This document shows positions 1 through 5,595 of a DNA stretch of 5,930 bases, in pieces (the first letter of the stretch is position 1; every line of letters starts with the position of its first letter). Source of the stretch: Lysobacterales bacterium. GTDB lineage: Bacteria > Pseudomonadota > Gammaproteobacteria > Xanthomonadales > SZUA-36. The stretch spans positions 1 through 5,930 of the forward strand of contig JAKITM010000125.1 in assembly GCA_021648045.1 (NCBI GenBank), written 5' to 3'. Made by a program: the position numbers and the translations under genes. Below the pieces are notes generated by a model. It made no database searches. It had not been told where the DNA came from and saw only the letters and a list, made by a program, of their open reading frames with translations.

Positions 1-1793
1 ATAACAAGACCTTAATAGCAAGACCTGGTGAAAGTAATATACGTGCAAAGTGCATGGACTGCCACACCCGCACGGGATATGACCTAAAATACTTTGGCTA
101 CACCAACGAAAGCATTTACAAACGCTCGCGCTTTCATGGCTTTAATGATGATGAGGCGAAGAAGCTGACACGCTACATAAGAAATCTGGATACTCCATCA
201 TATGGTCGTCCATGGAATCCGCCTTATCAACCTGGTGAGAAAAATGGTCAGCCTTTGAGTAGCCTTGCAATTGAGCGTTGGGCAGCTGGTGCAGGTAGTT
301 CAAGTGTTTTACAAAAAGATGAAGATATGTTGGACTATATTTTCCCAGATACAAATAATAATGGAACGATTGACCAAGCAGATGTTGATAATGCTTTTCA
401 GTTGAGTCAAGTCAATCCAGGAGCACCTTATCTGGGTTTAAAGCTGTCAGATGTGCCGATACACCTACAGTTGCCAGACTGGAATCGTTGGTTGCCACGC
501 ATACACCCAATAGATATTTGGAGTGATTTTAAAAATGTAACATCAGGAGGTGCAGACCCCTATGGTGTCTATAGCAGTCTGGTTGACACTCTTGATGACG
601 GGGGTATTCCTAAAGCGTGGGAAATTAGGCATATGATGCGCCAAAGCATGGGCTTTTCAGCAGAAGGATCAAGTCTCGCTTACACAAGCACCCAGTTGGG
701 AAGAGTGTTTTTGGTCCCCCAATCAAATGTCTTTAGAGATGCCAGCAAGGACAATGTTGGTCGTTTGAATATTGGTGTTTTAGCAAATAGTAGTGCACCA
801 TATAGAGATGAGATGTTTGATGAAAAAGCCAAGCTATCGTTACTTCACTGGAATGCGGTAAAATATTTCGAGATTCAGCATGTAGGCAAGTTGGAAGATA
901 AGTTGGCAACAGTTATTAATAACCCCAGCCTCAATGGCGAAAGAGGTTGGGGCAACAGAACTTCTTCAGTATTTCAGATTGCCCCACATAAGGTAGCTCG
1001 CAACGCCAGGTATCTAGAAGGGAGAACCAATACATACGATGATAGCGATTGGGCGATTCGGGATGCCGATGATCAGAGTCCGCTTGATGGAGATTATGCC
1101 TCTACAGTGTGGTACTACCTAGAGGCAATTTTGAATTCTGGTAACAAGCAAAATCTTGGTTGCTGTAATTCCGTGGACTGGGCTTACAATTATCAATATT
1201 ACAAGCGTTTAGCAAGCAGTAGCAACCAGCCTCAGGCTGCTATCTATGTAGCAACATTGATGAATGAGTGGCAAGAGCGTAGAATAACTTACACACCCCC
1301 AGATAGTGGCACGTCTAATGGTTTAAACTTGAGAACAGCAACGCCAACTAAGGCTTATGCTACTGGCGCCATCCAATTTGGTCAGGTCATGCCAGGCTCT
1401 GATACACTGTTGAGCTTAGATGATTACAGCCCGAATTTATACCGCTATTTTCTGAATACAACGCTAAGACGGTGGATGCAAGTGGTGAAGCACCCGAGTT
1501 TTGAATATCGCTACTCTGCTAACAACGCATTAAATAAATTGGCTGATTGGCCGCGTAGAGCAAGTGCCAGGCCTGGCTGGGGTCATTTGCCTGAACCAGA
1601 TTATATACCAAACGGGAATGAAGGAATTAGAATATTCAATACTTTCAATTTAGCCGATAGCTTTTGGCGATTATTGCCACGATTGGAACAGGAAGGGGTT
1701 AATGCAAGCTTATTGGAAGATTTCAAAAACTGGTGTAAAGCCGCATGGCCAGGACCTGCTGGAAACCCGAATGATTGGGACTCTAGATTGTAA
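1..1793 (+). CDS. Large c-type heme protein, 5' end outside window
   Basis: The frame is open from the left edge (first whole codon at position 3) to the stop at 1791-1793, so the true start lies upstream. The first in-frame ATG, at 54, falls inside a CMDCH heme-attachment motif (bases 51-65) and cannot be the start. Residues below count from that Met. After the heme motif comes a short cytochrome c-like tail, FNDDEAKKLTRYIRNLD (30-46), then PGRPWNPPYQPG-like sequence (50-61). D99 to D110 forms a DxNxNGxIxxxD loop typical of EF-hand or dockerin calcium sites. The remaining 450 or so residues are rich in Trp and Tyr, contain LPDWNRWLPRIHP (140-152), and match no enzyme family I can name. There is no second CxxCH. 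Heme c is attached in the periplasm, so the protein must be exported; the signal peptide is presumably upstream. The lyase gene follows after 39 bases, suggesting one operon. An electron-transfer or redox role near polysaccharide is inference. Confidence 0.8.
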   Translation, partial: NKTLIARPGESNIRAKCMDCHTRTGYDLKYFGYTNESIYKRSRFHGFNDDEAKKLTRYIRNLDTPSYGRPWNPPYQPGEKNGQPLSSLAIERWAAGAGSSSVLQKDEDMLDYIFPDTNNNGTIDQADVDNAFQLSQVNPGAPYLGLKLSDVPIHLQLPDWNRWLPRIHPIDIWSDFKNVTSGGADPYGVYSSLVDTLDDGGIPKAWEIRHMMRQSMGFSAEGSSLAYTSTQLGRVFLVPQSNVFRDASKDNVGRLNIGVLANSSAPYRDEMFDEKAKLSLLHWNAVKYFEIQHVGKLEDKLATVINNPSLNGERGWGNRTSSVFQIAPHKVARNARYLEGRTNTYDDSDWAIRDADDQSPLDGDYASTVWYYLEAILNSGNKQNLGCCNSVDWAYNYQYYKRLASSSNQPQAAIYVATLMNEWQERRITYTPPDSGTSNGLNLRTATPTKAYATGAIQFGQVMPGSDTLLSLDDYSPNLYRYFLNTTLRRWMQVVKHPSFEYRYSANNALNKLADWPRRASARPGWGHLPEPDYIPNGNEGIRIFNTFNLADSFWRLLPRLEQEGVNASLLEDFKNWCKAAWPGPAGNPNDWDSRL

Positions 1794-1832
1794 AAAAATA
1801 TTAACTCAATAACATTCAAAAATAGAGAGAGC

Positions 1833-2702
1833 ATGAAAAACTATTTAATGACAATAATAGCAATATTATTTATAACAAATATTGCAAGTACAGCAATAGC
1901 TAGCAATAACCTTATTTTTCAGAATGGTTTTGATGTGCTGTTTCAACACGATTTTAATAATGAAGAACCACACACTTATACATTAACTGATATTAATGAT
2001 ACTTGGAATGCCTCGGGTGCAGGTTTTGGTTTTAATGTTGGCTCCGTTAGAATTGTAAGAGACCCTCACCCTAGCGGATTGCATGGTAATGTAATGCAAG
2101 TATTTTATGCAGCTGGTGAGATTGCCGGTGGTGGTGGCGGTGCGGTACAATGGAGAACAGAGCTAGGCAATGTTTATAATGAGTTATATCTTGCTTATGA
2201 TGTTTTTTTTGCTACCGATGCTGAGTTTGTAAAAGGTGGAAAATTACCTGGTTTAATGGGTGGCCCAGGGTTTTATACAGGTGGCAATGTCCCTGATGGA
2301 ACTAATGGCTGGACAGGTCGCCTTATGTGGGGTGGAAAAGGCAGAGTAAAAAGCTACATGTATCATGCAAACCAACCAGGGATATATGGTTACCCCTTTG
2401 ATTGGGAGAATGATGACGGGCGGATACACATTCAAAGGGGACAATGGAATCAATTGGAAATTCGTTATGTTATGAATACGCCTGGAGTGCTTGATGGTAA
2501 ATTACAAGCATGGTTCAATGGTGAGTTAGTACTAGATACTCAAGATGTGATGTACCGTACAGTTGGTGGGGAACATGTAGGTATAGATAAACTTTTATTC
2601 AGCACATTTTATGGTGGCGGTAATCTCTCATGGGCACCTGAGAGGCATCAATATATTTATTTTGATAATTTTGTAATATCAACACAACCAATAACCCATT
2701 AA
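1833..2702 (+). CDS. Secreted PL14-like polysaccharide lyase
   Basis: This 289-residue protein probably cleaves acidic polysaccharide (alginate or a glucuronate polymer) by beta-elimination outside the cytoplasm. The N-terminus is a signal peptide with a hydrophobic stretch at residues 5-19 and likely cleavage after AIA (21-23). The rest looks like one jelly-roll lyase domain, with YDVFF (122-126), GGKLPGLMGG (135-144), GWTGRLMWGG (159-168), KSYMY (173-177) and a closing YIYFDNFVIS (274-283). From memory, PL14 enzymes of Chlorella virus and Aplysia use Lys, Ser, Arg, Tyr and Tyr, with Arg to Tyr 12 apart and Tyr to Tyr 2 apart. K137, T161, R163, Y175 and Y177 fit that spacing, with Thr replacing Ser. 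GAGAGA just upstream of the ATG serves as ribosome site. AT-rich codons set it apart from the cytochrome cluster. Family confidence is high; substrate is uncertain, since many bacterial members are uncharacterised. Confidence 0.82.
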   Translation: MKNYLMTIIAILFITNIASTAIASNNLIFQNGFDVLFQHDFNNEEPHTYTLTDINDTWNASGAGFGFNVGSVRIVRDPHPSGLHGNVMQVFYAAGEIAGGGGGAVQWRTELGNVYNELYLAYDVFFATDAEFVKGGKLPGLMGGPGFYTGGNVPDGTNGWTGRLMWGGKGRVKSYMYHANQPGIYGYPFDWENDDGRIHIQRGQWNQLEIRYVMNTPGVLDGKLQAWFNGELVLDTQDVMYRTVGGEHVGIDKLLFSTFYGGGNLSWAPERHQYIYFDNFVISTQPITH

Positions 2703-2742
2703 TTTTTATAGAACAAGAAATTAAAAAAGCTATTATAGGAGC

Positions 2743-3117
2743 CTAAGTAACAACAATTTTGGAGCATTGCCAACAAAGTCTAGGAGTCATTACAGTACGA
2801 GAATAGGAATCGTAGCGAGAGAAAAGTGGTTTGAGGCAAGTTTTCGCATGATTTGAGAAGAATAGTTGCTCTATTTGACGAAAAGTAGGTGGAAAATTGT
2901 CCAAATCCAATTTTTCCGCAGTAGGTTTTCTATTCTCGAAAAAGCTCCTAGTATTGAATGGTAAAGCACCAGCCTGCTGGAGTCCTACAATGATATAATG
3001 CAATGGCAAACCAGATTGGAAACTTAGCTGTACAGGAGCAAATCCTTGATGCTGCCCGTGTTCGACGCTAAAAATGTATCGGGTGAGGTTAATCGTAAGG
3101 TGGGTATTTATGCCCAT
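2743..3117 (-). CDS. Doubtful hypothetical ORF, 124 aa
   Basis: This open frame lies downstream of the small secreted-protein gene, in the same direction. The translation has a mixed, globular-looking composition (for example LPLHYIIVGLQQAGALPFN and an FPPTFRQIEQLFF stretch), with no signal peptide, transmembrane segment or family motif that I recognise. Near its end it has CWQC. The start codon lies inside the loop of an 11-bp inverted repeat, and I see no purine-rich ribosome site at the right distance. It could be the degraded end of a transposase-like gene or an accident of AT-rich sequence. It is listed only because nothing else explains the stretch. Confidence 0.15.
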   Translation of the reverse strand: MGINTHLTINLTRYIFSVEHGQHQGFAPVQLSFQSGLPLHYIIVGLQQAGALPFNTRSFFENRKPTAEKLDLDNFPPTFRQIEQLFFSNHAKTCLKPLFSRYDSYSRTVMTPRLCWQCSKIVVT

Positions 3118-3134
3118 ACGTAAACGATTAACCT
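3086..3134. repeat. Perfect 11-bp inverted repeat with inner stem
   Basis: AGGTTAATCGT (3086-3096) is exactly complementary to ACGATTAACCT (3124-3134). Inside the loop, TGGGTA (3101-3106) can pair with TGCCCA (3111-3116), with one G-T pair. The structure starts 15 bases past the stop codon of the minus-strand secreted-protein gene, so it could stop or stabilise that transcript. However, no clean T-run follows on either strand, so a classic terminator is doubtful. A recombination or element-end remnant is the alternative. Confidence 0.55.
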
Positions 3135-3148
3135 AATAGGCCGAGCTA

Positions 3149-3550
3149 TTACTCTTTTTTGATGTGAATTCGCACGGCTTTGACATTGCTACTAACCAGA
3201 AAAAGCGCAAACCGCGGGGTTTTGCCGCGTTTTTTCACCAGCACATCCTCGCCATCATCCCTTTCTATATGAAAAGCTTTTTTCGGTAGTTGCGCACGGA
3301 AGGCATCGCGGATACGCACTGCAACTTTATTTTCCCGGGTACCACCTTCAATATCTACCCTCACCTCAACGGCCGGTTGCTCCTTCGGGGTAATACGAAA
3401 AACCATCGTGCCAGTCGATTTAGCATCTTCACTTACCTCAATCCACCATTTATTCGAGAGGCTAGTATCGTTGCCGGTTGAGGTTGTATTGGCAGTAGCT
3501 GGTAACACTGCAAGCAGTAAAAAACCAATTATAATGAAAATTTTATTCAT
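3149..3550 (-). CDS. Small secreted protein of unknown function
   Basis: This encodes 133 residues from the chosen start. A signal peptide with hydrophobic core IFIIIGFLLLAVL (4-16) ends in PATA (17-20), so the mature protein of about 113 residues is periplasmic or outside the cell. After a short Ser/Thr/Asn linker comes one compact, charged domain. It starts at NKWWIEVSEDAKS (33-45), runs through RDAFRAQL (81-88) and HIERDDGEDVLVKK (94-107), and ends in VKAVRIHIKKE. Alternating hydrophobic and charged residues suggest mainly beta structure. It has no Cys and no metal or heme motif. The frame also opens with an ATG at 3556, but the GAGAGG ribosome site touches that codon and sits 6 bases from the ATG at 3550, so the latter is preferred. 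It follows the cytochrome genes in the same direction and may have been co-transcribed with them. I do not recognise a family. Confidence 0.75.
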   Translation of the reverse strand: MNKIFIIIGFLLLAVLPATANTTSTGNDTSLSNKWWIEVSEDAKSTGTMVFRITPKEQPAVEVRVDIEGGTRENKVAVRIRDAFRAQLPKKAFHIERDDGEDVLVKKRGKTPRFALFLVSSNVKAVRIHIKKE

Positions 3551-3556
3551 GCTCAT

Positions 3557-3562
3557 CCTCTC
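3557..3562 (-). promoter_or_regulatory. Ribosome site deciding the 3550 start
   Basis: GAGAGG on the minus strand ends 6 bases before the ATG at 3550 and directly abuts the ATG at 3556. The normal 5-9 base spacing therefore favours translation from 3550, which also gives a tidier signal peptide beginning MNK. Confidence 0.6.
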
Positions 3563-3565
3563 GTT

Positions 3566-3766
3566 CTATGAATTATTAATATTAAATATTAAACCAGTCC
3601 GTAGTATAGCGAAAGATCCCAGATCGATTCGCTCTGTCAACTCAGCGTCCACGCTACTGTCAGCACCGGCATCCTGAGCCGTTGCCAAGCCAGCAGCTAA
3701 CAACAGGCCGGCGGCAATGCAGCCGGTCTGTTGTATGTTAGTCGCGGATTTAGTTGCCCGCAGCAT
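3566..3766 (-). pseudogene. Cytochrome c5-like gene lacking its heme domain
   Basis: The ATG at 3766 lies one base after the stop of the preceding cytochrome gene, suggesting coupled translation. The earlier in-frame TTG at 3787 overlaps that gene and is less likely. The 66-residue product has a signal peptide with core CIAAGLLLAAGLATA (16-30) and then DAGADSSVDAELTERI (32-47). Cytochromes c5 characteristically continue after such a sequence as ERI-x-PVG-x-V-C and then carry a CxxCH heme site. Here the sequence instead runs into DLGSFAILRT and stops at 3566-3568, with no Cys-x-x-Cys-His anywhere. I read this as a 3' deletion that removed the heme domain and joined the N-terminus to what was downstream sequence. 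A genuine short exported peptide is possible but less likely. The identification rests on a short N-terminal resemblance. Confidence 0.6.
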
Positions 3767-3767
3767 G

Positions 3768-4076
3768 CTATTTGCTGGCTTCTGCAATCATGTATTTCAC
3801 TGCAGCCGTTACCGCCTCATCAGAAAGATCCATGCGCCCACCCTTAACCGGCATACCCTGAAAACCTTCAAGGGAATGTTTAATCAAAGTTTCTTCACCC
3901 TTGGCAATGCGATCTTTCCACGCAGCAGCATCACCGCTTTTTGGTGCGCCGGCAATACCCGGGCCATGACACATAGCACAGGCTGCTTTATAAGTGTCTG
4001 CGCCTTCATCCGCCGACACCGACAAGGAAGCAGCCAGAGCTAGGGCTGCAATTATTATTAATTTATTCGATTTCAT
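3768..4076 (-). CDS. Small cytochrome c5-like periplasmic protein
   Basis: This 102-residue single-heme cytochrome shuttles electrons in the periplasm. A signal peptide (core LIIIAALALAASL, 6-18) ends in VSA (20-22), leaving a mature protein of about 80 residues, normal for the c5 group. Heme is attached at CAMCH (33-37, bases 3966-3980). The likely sixth ligand is M75 in GMPVKGG, and the closing helix is LSDEAVTAAVKYMIAEA. The frame extends upstream to 4112, but the ATG at 4076 is preferred: AGGAG lies 7 bases before it and it begins a proper signal peptide (MKSNK). It is flanked on both sides by damaged cytochrome genes in the same orientation, so it is the only working member of this tandem cluster. 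The redox partner is unknown. Family and export are secure; the exact c5 subgroup is less so. Confidence 0.92.
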   Translation of the reverse strand: MKSNKLIIIAALALAASLSVSADEGADTYKAACAMCHGPGIAGAPKSGDAAAWKDRIAKGEETLIKHSLEGFQGMPVKGGRMDLSDEAVTAAVKYMIAEASK

Positions 4077-4083
4077 TTTGGAA

Positions 4084-4088
4084 CTCCT
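4084..4088 (-). promoter_or_regulatory. Ribosome site for the intact cytochrome
   Basis: AGGAG on the minus strand lies 7 bases before the ATG at 4076. It rules out the longer reading from 4112, which would place the ribosome site inside the coding sequence and add 12 residues before the signal peptide. Confidence 0.75.
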
Positions 4089-4118
4089 AAAAAATAAATA
4101 GTTTTTATACAAATAGAT

Positions 4119-4426
4119 TTACTCAGCCGCGGCAAGCATAAACTTGACCGCTGCTGCAACATCTTCATCACTTAAATCCATGCGTCCGCCTTTTGCTGGC
4201 ATTATCCCAGCATCGCCTTGAAAACCATCAATAGCATGCTTGATGAGTATTGCCTTACCCAGCGCCAAATGCGCTTTCCAAGTCGTCTTGTCCCCCAACT
4301 TGGGAGCACCGGCAACACCTGAGTTATGACAAACTGCACAGGCACCATTATATACACTTATACCTTTCTCGTTACCAGTGGCAACTTTTACAACGGTGTC
4401 ATCGGCCGCGGCTACTTCTTAAGCAT
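4119..4426 (-). pseudogene. Cytochrome c5-like gene without signal peptide
   Basis: Reading from 4418 to the stop at 4119-4121 gives a complete mature c5-like cytochrome. It starts EVAAADDTVVKVATGNEKG, has heme motif CAVCH (bases 4326-4340), then AGAPKLGDKTTWK, a likely ligand Met in GIMPAKGG, and RMDLSDEDVAAAVKFML. It is clearly a paralogue of the next gene, with shared AGAPK, GGRMDLSDE and AAVK segments. It has no usable start: a TAA at 4419-4421 closes the frame and no ATG, GTG or TTG follows before the heme site. In another frame, an ATG at 4426 preceded by AGGACAAGG reads MLKK and then stops. MLKK is how c5 signal peptides often begin and VAAADD is how they end, so an out-of-frame deletion of the hydrophobic core is the simplest explanation. 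Without export no heme could be attached, so the gene is probably dead. A sequencing error could not restore the missing core. Confidence 0.8.
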
Positions 4427-4432
4427 AAAGCC

Positions 4433-4460
4433 TTGTCCTGTGTGGTATTTCACTTATAAT
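4433..4460 (+). promoter_or_regulatory. Candidate sigma-70 promoter for the ArsR gene
   Basis: TTGTCC (4433-4438) and a perfect TATAAT (4455-4460) are 16 bases apart on the plus strand. Transcription would start near 4467 and give a leader of about 157 bases before the ArsR gene. The -35 box matches only four of six consensus bases. In this AT-rich stretch a chance match is possible. Confidence 0.35.
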
Positions 4461-4561
4461 GATTTGGTCAGGCAGAACCTAGTTAGCAGGTCTGTCTTAA
4501 TCCAAATGGGATATGTTATATTATATTTCCCTCATGCACGAGCAAAATGGGCAAATCAATT

Positions 4562-4586
4562 CAATATATTGTCTCTAAGTCTCTAA
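4562..4586. repeat. Palindrome plus 8-bp tandem repeat before ArsR gene
   Basis: CAATATATTG (4562-4571) is a perfect 10-bp palindrome, followed directly by two copies of GTCTCTAA (4571-4578 and 4579-4586). They lie 38-62 bases before the ArsR start codon. ArsR-family repressors usually bind AT-rich palindromes in their own promoters, so the palindrome is a candidate operator. The match to any known operator is not established. Confidence 0.35.
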
Positions 4587-4623
4587 CTTTGATCATTAAT
4601 ACATAAAAACATTAGAAACCATC

Positions 4624-4962
4624 ATGACAAATAGCAAGCTTCAGGAAAACCAAAAAAACATCGAAAAAATGCAACAGGCCGCAGCCCAAGCCTGTGTGCT
4701 TATGAAAACCCTTAGCCATCCGGACCGGTTAATGGTGCTTTGCCAACTCAAAGAAGGTGAAAAGTCTGTTGGCCAAATTGCCGAAATGGTGGGTATCGCA
4801 CAATCTCCTTTGTCACAGCACCTCTCCAAAATGCGGCTTCAGGGTATTGTTAAAAATCGGCGCTCTGCGCAGTCAATTTTTTACTCACTGGCAAATGAAG
4901 AAGTAGAGCGCATTATCGACCTCTTATACACCATGTACTGTAGCGATATAGAGCAGTGCTAA
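4624..4962 (+). CDS. ArsR-family repressor of the SqrR/BigR/YgaV type
   Basis: This 112-residue cytoplasmic winged-helix repressor probably binds DNA as a dimer. The family core is seen in ACVLMKTLSHPDRLMVLCQL (23-42), the recognition helix around QSPLSQHLSKMR (60-71), and the wing NRRSAQSIFYSL (78-89). There is no ELCVCD-type metal site as in ArsR or SmtB. C40 (in LCQL) and C106 (in MYC) are 66 residues apart. From memory this equals the spacing of the redox cysteine pair in SqrR (41/107) and BigR (42/108), which form a polysulfide link on meeting reactive sulfur and release DNA. C24 and the terminal C112 are extra. It is divergent from the cytochrome cluster and has no sulfide-oxidation gene to its right in view, so its targets are uncertain; self-regulation is likely. 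The ribosome site is weak (AGAAA). Confidence 0.9.
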   Translation: MTNSKLQENQKNIEKMQQAAAQACVLMKTLSHPDRLMVLCQLKEGEKSVGQIAEMVGIAQSPLSQHLSKMRLQGIVKNRRSAQSIFYSLANEEVERIIDLLYTMYCSDIEQC

Positions 4963-5229
4963 TAAGCGCCTAATAAAATTTAAGGCTGTATTCCTTCGTC
5001 CAAATCGGTCGGCATTGACACTCTTAATTACTCTATTACGCGCCACCATTTCAACTGCTCAATATTCATTTACTTGTGGCGCAAGTATTTTTATATTAAT
5101 ATTTCGTTATAGTCTAATATATAACTATGCAAATGTAGCAATTAAAGGCTAGACGCTTACATAATTTAAGCAATACAGTACTAATAATAAATATAAACAG
5201 TTCCATCCCCAAAACCCCGTACAAGATTT

Positions 5230-5233
5230 GGAG
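5230..5233 (+). promoter_or_regulatory. Ribosome site of the small secreted-protein gene
   Basis: GGAG lies 7 bases before the ATG at 5241. Its good spacing indicates that this start was once used, and supports reading the signal peptide in that frame although the frame closes soon after. Confidence 0.55.
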
Positions 5234-5240
5234 ATATACA

Positions 5241-5535
5241 ATGAAACTTAATTTCAAACCCCTCATTATTGCCATGGCCTGTGTACTTGCAAGCCCAGCT
5301 GCTTTCGCTACCATTGGCTATAATAGCCACCGGTCTGAACTCTTTTGCGGGCTTTACCAATACCTTTAATGCCAGTGGCGGTACAGTATTCTCACAAAAC
5401 CTGTCCAATAACGGCGCCTCTTACTCTTACGGTTACGGCCTGAAAGTAGGTTTCCACTCAAATATCAGCTTGGTAAGCTTTGCTTGTATTACCCAATACT
5501 CAAAACGCCCCTATAACAGGGGCGTTTTGGTTTAA
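5241..5535 (+). pseudogene. Frameshifted small secreted-protein gene
   Basis: From the ATG at 5241 the frame encodes a clear signal peptide (core PLIIAMACVLASPAAFA, residues 7-23) but then reads TIGYNSHRSELF and stops at 5367-5369, giving only 42 residues. The +1 frame is open across the same point and continues to 5535. Its sequence, such as NSFAGFTNTFNASGGTVF and NNGASYSYGYGLKVGF, is rich in Gly, Asn, Ser and Tyr, as in exported or outer-membrane proteins. A one-base gain or two-base loss between about 5300 and 5367 would join the two parts. The end of the second frame runs through a terminator hairpin, so the original stop may have been before 5501. I recognise no family. The alternatives are a genuine 42-residue exported peptide or a sequencing error. 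Confidence 0.5.
5501..5529. terminator. Strong intrinsic terminator, possibly bidirectional
   Basis: CAAAACGCCCCT (5501-5512) and AGGGGCGTTTTG (5518-5529) form a perfect 12-bp stem with the loop ATAAC. The GC-rich centre flanked by A and T runs is the form of a rho-independent terminator that works in either direction. It closes the small secreted-protein unit and isolates the DUF3422 gene that follows. Confidence 0.88.
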
Positions 5536-5558
5536 GCAAATATAAATTTACTACTCAA

Positions 5559-5587
5559 TTTACAAACTTTATTTCTTAGGCTATATA
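5559..5587 (+). promoter_or_regulatory. Candidate promoter of the DUF3422 gene
   Basis: TTTACA (5559-5564) and TATATA (5582-5587) are 17 bases apart, the ideal sigma-70 spacing, just after the terminator. Transcription would begin at about 5594, only a base or two before the ATG at 5596, which would make the message almost leaderless. No ribosome site is seen before that ATG, consistent with this idea. Confidence 0.4.
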
Positions 5588-5595
5588 CTCACCCT

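Larger units (their letters stand above)
2703..3148. other. Intergenic stretch without a convincing gene
   Basis: These 446 bases separate two convergent units. No RNA gene or complete insertion sequence is evident. The plus strand is broken by stops in all frames. The minus strand is open from 3117 to 2743 (124 codons, starting MGINTHLTINLTRY, ending in a Cys-Trp-Gln-Cys context), but it has no ribosome site I can see, no recognisable domain, and its ATG lies within an inverted repeat. It may be a chance ORF or the remains of a mobile element; I cannot tell which. Confidence 0.4.

Noticed and set aside
2699..2724. TTAATTT and AAATTAA inverted repeat after the lyase gene
   Set aside because: It is entirely A and T with a 12-base gap, so it is likely chance and too weak as a terminator.
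3767..3787. Upstream TTG start for the truncated c5-like gene
   Set aside because: It is a rare start codon overlapping the preceding cytochrome gene, and the ATG at 3766 follows that gene's stop by one base.
3408..4043. Plus-strand open frames across 3408-3677 and 3717-4043
   Set aside because: They are antisense to the secreted protein and cytochromes, with no domain or signal of their own.
3768..4112. Longer reading of the intact cytochrome from 4112
   Set aside because: It would put the AGGAG ribosome site inside the gene and add 12 residues before a proper signal peptide; 4076 is better.
4250..4586. Plus-strand open frames at 4250-4459 and 4326-4586
   Set aside because: They are antisense to the damaged cytochrome, whose heme motif and family sequence are clear on the minus strand.
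5040..5082. GCGCCAC and GTGGCGC inverted repeat before a T-rich run
   Set aside because: The arms are only 7 bp and 29 bases apart, too loose for a convincing terminator or operator.
5114..5408. Minus-strand open frames of 66 and 75 codons
   Set aside because: They overlap the signal-peptide gene antisense and show no domain, despite some hydrophobic stretches.
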